Shown: piece after piece, positions 39,163 through 47,923 of the stretch | Layout of the letters: the number at the start of each line of letters is the position of its first letter | How positions within the stretch are numbered: the first letter of the stretch is position 1 | Origin: Acinetobacter amyesii | GTDB lineage: Bacteria; Pseudomonadota; Gammaproteobacteria; Pseudomonadales; Moraxellaceae | NCBI RefSeq assembly: GCF_002018365.1 | Contig: NZ_MVKX01000003.1 | Coordinates: 62,001 to 126,000 of the forward strand | Direction of reading: 5' to 3' | DNA: 64,000 nucleotides | The notes under the pieces: generated by a model | Seen by the model: only the letters and a program-made list of their open reading frames with translations | Databases searched by the model: none | Told to the model about the DNA's origin: nothing | Translations under genes and position numbers: made by a program

Positions 39163-39720
39163 TTAGTCTTTATTCATAATAAAGAAATATTCACGGTAGT
39201 ATTTGAGCTCTGCAATCGAGTCACGGATATCATCCATCGCCAAATGCGACGCATTTTTCTTTAAGCCACCCATGATCTCTGGGCGCCAGCGTTTCGCCAA
39301 TTCTTTCACTGATGATACATCGAGATTACGGTAGTGGAAGTATTGTTCCATTTCAGGCATTAAACGATGCAAGAAACGACGATCTTGGCAAATTGAGTTA
39401 CCGCACATCGGTGATGATTTTGGATTCACCCATTTTTTCAAGAATTCTAAAGTTTGCTGTTCAGCATCTTGTGCTGTCAATTTACTACGACGTACACGTT
39501 CGATCAGACCTGATTGACCATGTTGGCGAGTGTTCCATTCATCCATCGCATTGAGCACACGGTCAGACTGATGTACCGCAAGCACAGGCCCTTCCGCCAG
39601 AATATTTAAATTATCATCCGTCACAATTGTTGCAACTTCAATAATCTGGTCGTTATCTGTATCTAGACCTGTCATTTCAAGGTCAATCCAAATCAGGCGT
39701 GTATCAGGTGTGCTGCTCAT
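39163..39720 (-). CDS. orn: Oligoribonuclease
   Basis: 185 residues. The DEDDh exonuclease motif I is [45 protein letters not shown] gives motif II in two parts, and [18 protein letters not shown] gives the final His/Asp motif. It degrades 2-5 nt RNAs, including pGpG from c-di-GMP breakdown. It is divergent from rsgA, the common gammaproteobacterial arrangement. Confidence 0.97.
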   Translation of the reverse strand: MSSTPDTRLIWIDLEMTGLDTDNDQIIEVATIVTDDNLNILAEGPVLAVHQSDRVLNAMDEWNTRQHGQSGLIERVRRSKLTAQDAEQQTLEFLKKWVNPKSSPMCGNSICQDRRFLHRLMPEMEQYFHYRNLDVSSVKELAKRWRPEIMGGLKKNASHLAMDDIRDSIAELKYYREYFFIMNKD

Positions 39721-39845
39721 AAATGTGCAATCTTATTAGGCTGTAAAAATGAACATAGTAGCAAATTTATTGGGCTTGCGCTGTAAATAGACCCTGCTTT
39801 CATGCTATTTTTGCCATCTAGTTTTCATGGTTTTTTAGGATATGA

Positions 39846-40904
39846 ATGGCTTTAATTCGTAAGCGCCGACTGACTGAACAGCAGCAACGTCGCATTCAGA
39901 AGCAACATAAATCTCGTCAGGAAGAAATCGATACTTCTGCAGATTTGGAAGGCTTGGTCGTCCAACATTATGGTCGTCAACTTGAAGTTCAAGCGCTGTC
40001 TACACCCGACCAGCATCCTGAAAAACCCGTTGTGCAAGCAGGTGAACCTGAACCACATTGGAAACCCATCGAATTAGGCAGTGTTTGGCGCTGCCATACC
40101 CGTACCAATCTCGAATTATTAGTGACGGGTGACCGTGTCAAATGGCAAGCTGACCCGATCACAGGGTTAGGGATTATTACCGCGATTCATCCACGCCAAT
40201 CTTTACTGACACGCCCTGACCGTTATCACAAAGTGAAACCTGTCGCAGCCAATGTCAGCCTGATTGTGATTGTATTTGCACCGCTTCCTGAGCCAGCACC
40301 AGGCCTGATTGACCGCTATTTGGTGGCCTGCGCAGATGCCGATATTCCAGCTTTATTGGTCTTAAATAAATCCGATTTGCTTAAAGACAATGATCCGATC
40401 TTAACGCTATTACAAGAATATCGTGACTTGGGCTATGAGGTCATGCAAACCCAATCTGATGGTGACTTAAGCGCACTTTCTGCTCGACTTTCTGGTGAAA
40501 CTGTCGCATTTGTAGGTCAGTCTGGGGTTGGTAAAAGTACTTTAATTAATGCCATTGTTCCGGATGCTGCGCAAAAAACCAATATTATTTCGGAAAACTC
40601 CGCGCTTGGTCAGCACACTACCACGTCTACGCGCTTAATTGCGTTTGGTGAAGGTTCTGCATTGATTGATTCACCGGGAATTCGTGAATTTGGTTTATGG
40701 CACTTAGAACTGGAAAAAGTTCAACAAGGTTTCCCTGAGATCGAGTCACATTTGGGTTATTGTCAGTTCCGTAACTGTACGCATAAACATGAAAAGCAAT
40801 GTGCGCTTAGAATGGCTGCTCAAAATGGCGAAATTTTGCCGCGCCGATTAGACAGTTATTTACGTCTGATCGACGAAATCACGGAAGCGCAGCAAAAAAA
40901 TTAA
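39846..40904 (+). CDS. rsgA: Ribosome small-subunit-dependent GTPase
   Basis: 352 residues. It is a circularly permuted GTPase: G4 LVLNKSDLL precedes G1 GQSGVGKSTLI and G3 DSPGIREFG. An N-terminal OB fold (about 70-130) and a C-terminal zinc knuckle (CQFRNCTHKHEKQC) complete the family layout. It checks late maturation of the 30S subunit. AGGA lies six bases before the ATG. Confidence 0.96.
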   Translation: MALIRKRRLTEQQQRRIQKQHKSRQEEIDTSADLEGLVVQHYGRQLEVQALSTPDQHPEKPVVQAGEPEPHWKPIELGSVWRCHTRTNLELLVTGDRVKWQADPITGLGIITAIHPRQSLLTRPDRYHKVKPVAANVSLIVIVFAPLPEPAPGLIDRYLVACADADIPALLVLNKSDLLKDNDPILTLLQEYRDLGYEVMQTQSDGDLSALSARLSGETVAFVGQSGVGKSTLINAIVPDAAQKTNIISENSALGQHTTTSTRLIAFGEGSALIDSPGIREFGLWHLELEKVQQGFPEIESHLGYCQFRNCTHKHEKQCALRMAAQNGEILPRRLDSYLRLIDEITEAQQKN

Positions 40905-40997
40905 TTTTTATTCTGTTCATGCCCTTGAAGGGGTGATTTTGATCACCATATTTATGGGCTATACTCTTGGCAATTTAAAATTGTAGTTAGGTGAATT

Positions 40998-41405
40998 GTG
41001 GAACGTTGGTTCGAATTTATGGGGAATCACCCCTTCTTATTTGGAACGCTGGCTGTATTGGTCGTGCTGTTCTTTATTCTTGAAGGCCAGCGTAATGGTC
41101 GCAAAATTTCACCTCAATCTTTAGGGATTTTAGTAAAAGCTAAAAATGCTCAATTGATTGACTTACGTGATGCGAAAGACTTCCGCGAAGGTCATATTAG
41201 CGGTAGCCGTAATATTCCATATAGCCAAATTACAAAACACATTGAAGAGTTAAAAACTTCTGATCGCCCGTTGGTTTTTGTATGTAACCTTGGTCAAGTG
41301 GCAGGTTCTGCATTACAACAAGTCGGTCATGCAGATGCATACCGTTTAGACGGCGGCATTAGCAACTGGAAAGCTCAAGGCTTACCTCTAGTTAAAAGCA
41401 AATAA
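40998..41405 (+). CDS. Membrane-anchored rhodanese-like protein (YibN type)
   Basis: 135 residues with a GTG start (TTAGGTGA upstream). One N-terminal membrane helix (about 13-30) is followed by a single rhodanese domain: LIDLRDAKDFREGHISGSRNIPYSQI, and the active-site loop VCNLGQVAG with Cys96. It lies directly upstream of grxC and secB, as yibN does in E. coli. The sulfur substrate is unknown. Confidence 0.88.
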   Translation: MERWFEFMGNHPFLFGTLAVLVVLFFILEGQRNGRKISPQSLGILVKAKNAQLIDLRDAKDFREGHISGSRNIPYSQITKHIEELKTSDRPLVFVCNLGQVAGSALQQVGHADAYRLDGGISNWKAQGLPLVKSK

Positions 41406-41425
41406 GCGCTTCTTAGGAGATTAAC

Positions 41426-41680
41426 ATGGCTGAAGTTACGATTTATTCAACAACTGTATGTCCTTACTGCATTCGTGCAAAACAGCTCCTAGAGCGTAAA
41501 GGCGTGGCTTATAAAGAAATTAATTTATCCAATGAAGCGCCTGAAGTACGTGTTGAATTGATGCAACGCACCAACCACCGTACCGTTCCTCAAATTTTTA
41601 TTAATGATCAGTTTATTGGCGGTTTTGACCAACTTTATGCTTTAGAGCGTGAAGGCAAACTCGACGGCATGCTATCTTAA
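41426..41680 (+). CDS. grxC: Glutaredoxin 3
   Basis: 84 residues, the monocistron-size dithiol glutaredoxin. The active site is CPYC (Cys12-Cys15), and the glutathione-binding TVPQIFINDQFIGGFDQL is intact. It reduces protein and small-molecule disulfides with glutathione. It lies 20 bp after the rhodanese gene and 40 bp before secB, with AGGAG before the ATG. Confidence 0.95.
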   Translation: MAEVTIYSTTVCPYCIRAKQLLERKGVAYKEINLSNEAPEVRVELMQRTNHRTVPQIFINDQFIGGFDQLYALEREGKLDGMLS

Positions 41681-41720
41681 TTCTAAACATAAATCGTCAC
41701 CTCATATTAAGGAATAAACA

Positions 41721-42176
41721 ATGAGTGAAGAACAACAAGCTCAACCACAATTGGCATTAGAGCGTATTTATACTAAAGATATTTCTTTCGAAGTACCTGG
41801 GGCTCAAGTATTTACTAAAGAATGGCAGCCTGAACTAAATATCAATCTTTCTTCTTCTGCAGAAAAAGTTGATCCAACACACTTCGAAGTTTCACTCAAA
41901 GTTGTCGTTCAAGCAAACAATGCGGGTGACACGGCATTTATCGTTGACGTTACTCAAGCAGGTATCTTCCTGATCGATAGCGTTGAAGAAGAACGTCTTC
42001 CGTACATTCTTGGTGCTTATTGCCCAAATATCTTGTTCCCATTCCTACGTGAAGCAGTGAACGATATGGTTACTAAAGGCAGCTTCCCACAATTATTGCT
42101 TACACCAATTAACTTCGATGCTGAATTCGAAGCGAATTTGCAACGTGCGCAAACTGCTGCTGAAGGCCAAGCTTAA
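41721..42176 (+). CDS. secB: Protein-export chaperone SecB
   Basis: 151 residues. [19 protein letters not shown] and [29 protein letters not shown] in overlapping blocks are SecB signatures. The tetrameric chaperone holds precursors unfolded and passes them to SecA. It is the last gene of rhodanese-grxC-secB, closed by a strong terminator. Confidence 0.97.
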   Translation: MSEEQQAQPQLALERIYTKDISFEVPGAQVFTKEWQPELNINLSSSAEKVDPTHFEVSLKVVVQANNAGDTAFIVDVTQAGIFLIDSVEEERLPYILGAYCPNILFPFLREAVNDMVTKGSFPQLLLTPINFDAEFEANLQRAQTAAEGQA

Positions 42177-42194
42177 TCGCTTATCTTCAAATCT

Positions 42195-42222
42195 AAAAAA
42201 GACCGCTTTTGCGGTCTTTTTT
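42195..42222 (+). terminator. Terminator of the secB operon
   Basis: AAAAAAGACCGC-TTTT-GCGGTCTTTTTT, 18 bp after the secB stop; symmetrical enough to act in both directions. Confidence 0.9.
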
Positions 42223-42235
42223 ATTACTTTATTTA

Positions 42236-42325
42236 TCCCCTCTCCTTCTAGGAGATGAGAAACACTGTTTCGCAAGGGGAGAGGTTTTTATTCCCTCACC
42301 CGAGCCCTCTCCCAAAGGGAGAGGC
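42236..42325. repeat. Intergenic GGAGAGGG-type repeat, copy 2
   Basis: It contains CCCCTCTCC...GGGGAGAGG and CCCTCTCCCAAAGGGAGAGG palindromes linked by CCCTCACCCGAG. Related to the element at 22041-22139. It sits between the convergent secB and fabI genes. Confidence 0.7.
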
Positions 42326-42338
42326 AACTTAAAGAGAA

Positions 42339-43145
42339 TTACTCAGCATCTGCCATCAGATCAGCGCTCATACCTACAGTATTAAAGCCAGCATCAACAT
42401 ACAAAATTTCACCTGTAATACCATTTGCCCACGGTGAGCAAAGGAACAATGCTGCATTACCGACATCTTCAATGGTGACATTGCGTTTAAGCGGTGCAAC
42501 TTTTTCATTTAGATCTAACATTTTACGGAAAGATTTAATCCCTGAAGCCGCTAAAGTACGAATCGGACCTGCTGAAATCGCATTTACACGAATACCTTCA
42601 GCGCCAAGACTTGTAGCCAAATAACGTACGCCTGCTTCTAGTGACGCTTTTGCCATGCCCATAACGTTATAGTTTGGCATTACACGTTCAGAACCTTGGT
42701 AAGTCAGCGTCAATAAGCAACCTTGACGCGCAGCCAATAAAGGTTTTGCCGCACGAGCCATTGCAATAAAGCTATATGCGCTGATGTCGTGAGCAATTTT
42801 AAAACCTTCACGGTCTGTAATATCAGTGAAATCGCCATCTAAAGTATGCGCCGGCGCAAAACCAATTGAATGCACAACACCGTCTAGACCATCCCAATGT
42901 TTAGCAAGTTCAGCAAAAGCGGTATCAATTTCAGCGTCCACTGCGACATCACATGGGAAAACTAAAGTTGAACCAAATTGTTCAGCAAAATCATCTACAC
43001 GTTTTTTTAATTTTTCGTTTGGATAAGTAAAAGCCAGTTCTGCACCTTCGCGATGTAAAGCTTGCGCAATACCAAATGCGATTGATAACTTACTTGCAAT
43101 ACCCGCGATTAAAAAGCGTTTGCCAGCCAATAGTCCTTGTGCCAT
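42339..43145 (-). CDS. fabI: Enoyl-[acyl-carrier-protein] reductase (NADH)
   Basis: 268 residues from the ATG at 43145, the usual Acinetobacter start ([21 protein letters not shown]); a TTG five codons earlier has no better support. The catalytic Tyr-x6-Lys is in YNVMGMAK, and the NADH-binding region is at the N terminus. FabI catalyses the last step of each fatty-acid elongation round and is the triclosan/isoniazid-class target. Stand-alone gene. Confidence 0.96.
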   Translation of the reverse strand: MAQGLLAGKRFLIAGIASKLSIAFGIAQALHREGAELAFTYPNEKLKKRVDDFAEQFGSTLVFPCDVAVDAEIDTAFAELAKHWDGLDGVVHSIGFAPAHTLDGDFTDITDREGFKIAHDISAYSFIAMARAAKPLLAARQGCLLTLTYQGSERVMPNYNVMGMAKASLEAGVRYLATSLGAEGIRVNAISAGPIRTLAASGIKSFRKMLDLNEKVAPLKRNVTIEDVGNAALFLCSPWANGITGEILYVDAGFNTVGMSADLMADAE

Positions 43146-43296
43146 GTGAAACTCACTCAAAATAATTTAACAGCATAATGCCAAGTCTAAAGCATTTTAG
43201 AAATTGCATAATGCACCTTTTTTTAGAAAACCATCATTGCATGCACGATGCAAATGAAACTATATTCAATCAAGCAGCGTCAATATTTATTGGCCC

Positions 43297-44118
43297 TTAA
43301 GCGTCCAGATGCAATGCTTGTAATGAATTAGTCCATAAGATCTGTGCAATCTCAGATTCAGTACGGTTTAAGCTCTGAGCTAGCCCCTGCAAGACATAGG
43401 GCAAATTGACCGGCGTATTGCGAGTACGCCCTTCCTTTGAATGCTGACAACATAAGGGTGTCATATCTGGACAGTCAGTTTCTAAGACCAAATGATCTAC
43501 ACCCAAAGTCTGAACCACTTGATGTAATTTTTTTGCATTAGGATTGGTGATTTGCCCTGTTACACCGATTTTAAAACCTAGTTTGGTAAATGCCTTCGCT
43601 TCTTCAACACCACCACTAAATGCATGTGCGATACCACCAAGCTTAAATCGATGCTGCTTCAGCATCGAAAGCACCTCCGCATGAGATTTGCGAATATGCA
43701 GCAAAATGGGTTTATCAAACTGCTGTGCTAACTCAAGTTGTGCGGAAAAATACTGCTGCTGCTTTTGAAAAAGTTCAGGCTGTTTATGCTGTTTCAAAAA
43801 GGTATCTAAACCTATTTCACCCACAGCAACACAATCATGATGCTTTAGCATCTGCTCCACATCGAGCAAATGTTCTGTACGATGTTGCTCAATATAAAAT
43901 GGATGTAAGCCGGGAGCTAAATAGCTAGTTGGAGCATTGGATAAACGAGCTAAAAACTCTTGAGTTTGCAGCAAATCTTGAAAACGTGACTGTACAAAAC
44001 CAATCAATACCAACGCATCGACACCCGCCTGTTTGGCAGCATACGCCAACTGTTCCCGATCAGCGTCAAAATCAGGAACATCAAAATGCGTATGCGTATC
44101 AAACAGTGAGTAAGTCAT
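43297..44118 (-). CDS. TatD-family metal-dependent hydrolase
   Basis: 273 residues. Metal ligands of the TatD TIM barrel are visible: THTHFD, GEIGLD, LHIRKSH, AHAFSGG and LETDCPD. The family includes 3'-5' DNases and D-aminoacyl-tRNA-deacylase-like enzymes; this one is of the YjjV/YcfH group. It starts 8 bp after the upstream lipoprotein gene, so the two are probably co-transcribed. Confidence 0.9.
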   Translation of the reverse strand: MTYSLFDTHTHFDVPDFDADREQLAYAAKQAGVDALVLIGFVQSRFQDLLQTQEFLARLSNAPTSYLAPGLHPFYIEQHRTEHLLDVEQMLKHHDCVAVGEIGLDTFLKQHKQPELFQKQQQYFSAQLELAQQFDKPILLHIRKSHAEVLSMLKQHRFKLGGIAHAFSGGVEEAKAFTKLGFKIGVTGQITNPNAKKLHQVVQTLGVDHLVLETDCPDMTPLCCQHSKEGRTRNTPVNLPYVLQGLAQSLNRTESEIAQILWTNSLQALHLDA

Positions 44119-44126
44119 TGCACTGA

Positions 44127-45083
44127 TTAATTTGCTTTTGCGGCTGAGGCTTCAGCAGTTTCAACGGGAGGTAGATATTGCTTTTTCAATACACTTTGCA
44201 ATTGATCATAAGGAATTGTCAAACGTGGTAAACCCACCACATACGGCCCAATTTCATATTCGGCATATTGCAAAATTAAACCTTGCTGACTCAGATAAAA
44301 ATTATCAGACAGTTTAAATTTCCAAATCTGTTCGTATTCTTGAATATTGTCTGCCAACTTGGCATCTTTCACCCAAATTTTAAAGACTTCGTAGCCCCGC
44401 TTTTCAAGCTCTGCACGTTGATTAGGCAATAATATGTCATTGAGCTGTACCAATTTTTGAGTGCTTAAATCGAAGTTATAATATTGCTGTGCAGAAGAAC
44501 CATGCGCTCCACCTAAATATGAACTGGTATTTAAAACCACCGTTGCTAAGGGTTTTTCTGCATTCAATATTTTAGGTTTAATCATCAGACTGATTTGCTG
44601 ATTGGCACTTAAAGATTTCAACTCTTTATCTAAATTTAAGAACGCTTGCATATAAGGCTGCGTGGCTTTTTCCAATTTTAATTTGGGCGTTTCAACCTTG
44701 GCCAAAGCAGATTTTGCTTCAGATGCTGCAGGAACTTCACTTGCAGCGGGAGCGTCTTTGCTCAGCGTTTTATCCTCTAAAGGCGAAACAGATAGAATTT
44801 CGCCTAACTGTTTTAGAATTTCCGCATCAATAAATTCATCAATAAAGGCTTGATTACTGTTTAAGCGTTCAACTGAAATTTCAGGACAGACCCCGCCATC
44901 ACATTCTGGTAAATTCAGTTGTAATTTTTCCGCATCACCAATCAGTTTTGCACTCAAATCTGGCTGTTCAGTTTTGGCTTGATCCGGCTTTTTTTCAGGT
45001 TCAGCTTGTTGTGGCTGACACGCCGTGAATGCAACAGAAACTGCCAATATTGAGCTTGCCCAAATTTTATTTTTTTGCACCAT
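44127..45083 (-). CDS. DUF3298/RsiV-like lipoprotein
   Basis: 318 residues with the lipobox AFTACQPQ. A Pro/Lys/Glu-rich linker leads to CDGGVC, and after an Ala/Glu/Ser-rich stretch (about 100-130) comes a DUF3298-type domain: SSYLGGAHGSSAQQYYNFDL, LVQLNDILLPNQRAEL and EIGPYVVGLPRLTIPYDQL. This domain occurs in the extracytoplasmic lysozyme-sensing anti-sigma RsiV, but there is no sigma-factor gene or membrane helix here, so that role is not implied. It is likely an envelope lipoprotein in one transcript with the TatD gene. Confidence 0.75.
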   Translation of the reverse strand: MVQKNKIWASSILAVSVAFTACQPQQAEPEKKPDQAKTEQPDLSAKLIGDAEKLQLNLPECDGGVCPEISVERLNSNQAFIDEFIDAEILKQLGEILSVSPLEDKTLSKDAPAASEVPAASEAKSALAKVETPKLKLEKATQPYMQAFLNLDKELKSLSANQQISLMIKPKILNAEKPLATVVLNTSSYLGGAHGSSAQQYYNFDLSTQKLVQLNDILLPNQRAELEKRGYEVFKIWVKDAKLADNIQEYEQIWKFKLSDNFYLSQQGLILQYAEYEIGPYVVGLPRLTIPYDQLQSVLKKQYLPPVETAEASAAKAN

Positions 45084-45157
45084 TGCTTCAACCTTTCATT
45101 TCGAATGATTGATATTTATCTCAATAAATATCTCATCAAATTAAATACTTTCATTGT

Positions 45158-45985
45158 TTAGAACATATGCTGATACACATCAGCTTTCAATACTTGTTGT
45201 GTTTGCGCTTTGCTGAGATAAATATCCAGTTGTTTACTCTCTTTGACAATTTCATCTGTACGGTAATGCAAACCGACACCTTCTTGATCAAAGAACCAAT
45301 CTGCTTGGCCCCAATAGAGTTTTTTCGGTGCCGATTTTTTGACATCTACCTCTTGTTCATCTAACCATTTGCTATAGGCTTGCTGCACAATAGCATCCAT
45401 ATTTTGCTGTTGCTTTGCATCAATAATATCTAAGGGTTTAAGATTCTTTTTCGCACGGCGGTCTGCCACAAAAAAATAATAACGCTCTTTGACCGTGATA
45501 TTTTCCTGTTTGGTATCGACACCGATTTGCAGCAACACATATTGATTCCGTTGATATGGAACCCGTGTGTACATGGCCAATTCATAGGCTTTATTGGTTT
45601 TAAACTCTGCCTGCCAAGCATCTGATTTTTTCACATACGCATCGACGGCTTGTTGGAGATTCATATTTTGCTTTAATGCAATTTGATCTTGTACGACGCT
45701 GGCTTGATTCTTTTCAATCCAGCCATTCAACCATGTATCTACGGTCTGAATGGTTTGTATCTCTAAATCAATACAACTTTTATTTTCACAAAACGGTTTG
45801 GCAATTTTTGCCGCTTGCTCTTGGATATTTAAATAGGGCAAAACATCTGGATTGATTACGGTCGCTTCAGAAGCGCCATCATCGGCCGGCTTTGTCGCTT
45901 TGTTTTCTTTTCCTGAATCACATGCACTGAGCAGCAAAACACTCCCCAAAAGTGCAAAAACTGTAGCATCCTTGAATATTTTCAT
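45158..45985 (-). CDS. Lipoprotein related to the neighbouring DUF3298 protein
   Basis: 275 residues with the lipobox LLSACDSG. Residues after the linker read CENKSC, the same C-x4-C as in the next gene (CDGGVC), followed by a similar helix and a C-terminal half with the same layout (FFDQEGVGLHYRTDEI, LDIYLSKAQTQQVL). It is 74 bp upstream of that gene on the same strand, so the two look like diverged tandem duplicates. Function unknown. Confidence 0.68.
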   Translation of the reverse strand: MKIFKDATVFALLGSVLLLSACDSGKENKATKPADDGASEATVINPDVLPYLNIQEQAAKIAKPFCENKSCIDLEIQTIQTVDTWLNGWIEKNQASVVQDQIALKQNMNLQQAVDAYVKKSDAWQAEFKTNKAYELAMYTRVPYQRNQYVLLQIGVDTKQENITVKERYYFFVADRRAKKNLKPLDIIDAKQQQNMDAIVQQAYSKWLDEQEVDVKKSAPKKLYWGQADWFFDQEGVGLHYRTDEIVKESKQLDIYLSKAQTQQVLKADVYQHMF

Positions 45986-46045
45986 GATGTCCTAAACGAC
46001 CAAATGATTGCGTAATGTATGGATTTAAAAACTCTACCACAAAAT

Positions 46046-46072
46046 AAAACAGCTTCACGAAGAAGCTGTTTT
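46046..46072 (-). terminator. Terminator of prfC
   Basis: AAAACAGCTTC, a 5-nt loop and GAAGCTGTTTT, with ATTTTGT after it on the minus strand, 19 bp after the prfC stop. Confidence 0.8.
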
Positions 46073-46091
46073 ATTTCTGTAAAAGAACAAC

Positions 46092-47684
46092 TTAGTGTTC
46101 ACGTGTATTACGGAACACGATATCCGGATAACGTTCTTGCATTAACTGTAAATTCACACGACTTGGTGCAAGATAAGTTAAATGACCACCGCCATCGACA
46201 GACAATTGGTCATGTGCTTTTTTCTTAAATTCGTTGAATTTTTTCTCGTCATCACAAGATACCCAACGTACGGTATTGATACTTACAGGCTCGTAAATAC
46301 AATCAACTTTGTATTCTTCTTTCAGACGATAAGCCACGACTTCAAACTGAAGTACACCCACAGCACCCACGATTAAGTCGTTACTGTTTTGCGGCATAAA
46401 GACCTGAGTTGCACCTTCTTCTGAAAGCTCTTTTAAGCCTTTTTGTAGCTGTTTTGACTTCAATGGATCTTTTAAACGCACGCGACGGAACATTTCAGGG
46501 GCGAAGTGCGGAATACCGGTAAAGTGTAAATCTTCACCCGAAGTGAAGGTATCACCGATCTGAATCGTACCATGGTTATGCAAACCGATAATGTCACCCG
46601 GCCATGCTTCTTCAAGATGTTGACGGTCACCGGCAAGGAACGTTAAAGCATCACTAATACGCACATCTTTACCTAGACGCACATGTTTCATTTTTAAGCC
46701 TTTTTCATACTTACCTGAACAGATACGCATGAATGCAATACGGTCACGGTGTTTTGGATCCATATTGGCTTGAATTTTAAAGACGAAACCTGTGAAGCCT
46801 TCTTCAGTCGCTTCAACTTTACGGTCCTGAGTCGGATGTGCTTTAGGTTCAGGCGCATATTGACTAAATGCATCCAGAACATGGTCCACACCAAAGTTAC
46901 CGAGTGCCGTACCAAACAAGACTGGCGTTTGACGGCCTGCCAAAAATTCATCACGGTCTAAAGGTTCATTGGCCATTTGAACCAGTTCCAACGACTCTTC
47001 AAATGCAGCCCAAGCTAGATCGCCAACTTTTTCACGCAAATCTGCATAGTCATAACCATCACGGACTTCAATATCCGTAATGGTTGAACCGAAACCTGCC
47101 TTATAAACGTAGAATTTTTCTTCGAGTAGGTTAAATACACCGGCAAAGTCACGACCTGTACCTAGTGGCCAAGTAATCGGAACACATTTAATTTTTAAAA
47201 CGTTTTCGATTTCATCAAGCAGTTCTAATGGCTCACGAATTTCACGGTCCATTTTGTTGACGAATGAAATAATCGGCGTGTCGCGCATACGACACACTTC
47301 CATCAATTTGATCGTACGATCTTCGACACCTTTTGCACCATCAATCACCATAAGCGCAGAGTCAACAGCGGTTAATGTACGGTAAGTATCTTCAGAAAAG
47401 TCTTCATGCCCTGGGGTGTCGAGCAAGTTAATCATCTTGTCTTTAAACGGGAACTGCATAACCGAGGTGGTGATCGAAATCCCACGTTCTTTTTCCATTT
47501 CCATCCAGTCAGACGTTGCCGCACGATCAGATTTACGGCTTTTTACCATACCTGCAACCTGAATCGCCTGTCCCCATAACAACAGTTTTTCTGTCATTGT
47601 GGTTTTACCGGCATCGGGGTGGGAAATAATAGCGAAAGTACGTCGCTGAGCGACCTGTGTCGCTAATTCTTCTTTAAAACTCAT
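46092..47684 (-). CDS. prfC: Peptide chain release factor 3
   Basis: 530 residues from the ATG at 47684 (TAGGTG six bases upstream; a GTG three codons earlier is open). The GTPase motifs are [27 protein letters not shown] and SFVNKMDRE. The RF3-specific domains follow, ending [14 protein letters not shown]3 removes RF1 and RF2 from the ribosome after peptide release. Confidence 0.97.
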   Translation of the reverse strand: MSFKEELATQVAQRRTFAIISHPDAGKTTMTEKLLLWGQAIQVAGMVKSRKSDRAATSDWMEMEKERGISITTSVMQFPFKDKMINLLDTPGHEDFSEDTYRTLTAVDSALMVIDGAKGVEDRTIKLMEVCRMRDTPIISFVNKMDREIREPLELLDEIENVLKIKCVPITWPLGTGRDFAGVFNLLEEKFYVYKAGFGSTITDIEVRDGYDYADLREKVGDLAWAAFEESLELVQMANEPLDRDEFLAGRQTPVLFGTALGNFGVDHVLDAFSQYAPEPKAHPTQDRKVEATEEGFTGFVFKIQANMDPKHRDRIAFMRICSGKYEKGLKMKHVRLGKDVRISDALTFLAGDRQHLEEAWPGDIIGLHNHGTIQIGDTFTSGEDLHFTGIPHFAPEMFRRVRLKDPLKSKQLQKGLKELSEEGATQVFMPQNSNDLIVGAVGVLQFEVVAYRLKEEYKVDCIYEPVSINTVRWVSCDDEKKFNEFKKKAHDQLSVDGGGHLTYLAPSRVNLQLMQERYPDIVFRNTREH

Positions 47685-47923
47685 GAAAGACACCTACTGC
47701 AAAACTCGCAGTGCAAAAGATCAGATCTGATCAATATGGAAAATTGGCGATATTGTATCAGATTGACCATTAAAAATAATCAACCACATTGGGTTGAGTC
47801 AAAATCTTAGCGTGGCGTGTCTTGATGTTTTACATTGGATGACGACCTGTTTTTATCGACGATATAGCACATTTCATTTTCTTTTTTCTCACTCATTGGC
47901 AATCAGATAGACCACAAATGACT

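Noticed and set aside
44127..45083. RsiV-type anti-sigma factor role for the DUF3298 lipoprotein
   Set aside because: There is no membrane helix, no anti-sigma domain and no sigma-factor gene nearby; only the extracytoplasmic domain family is shared.
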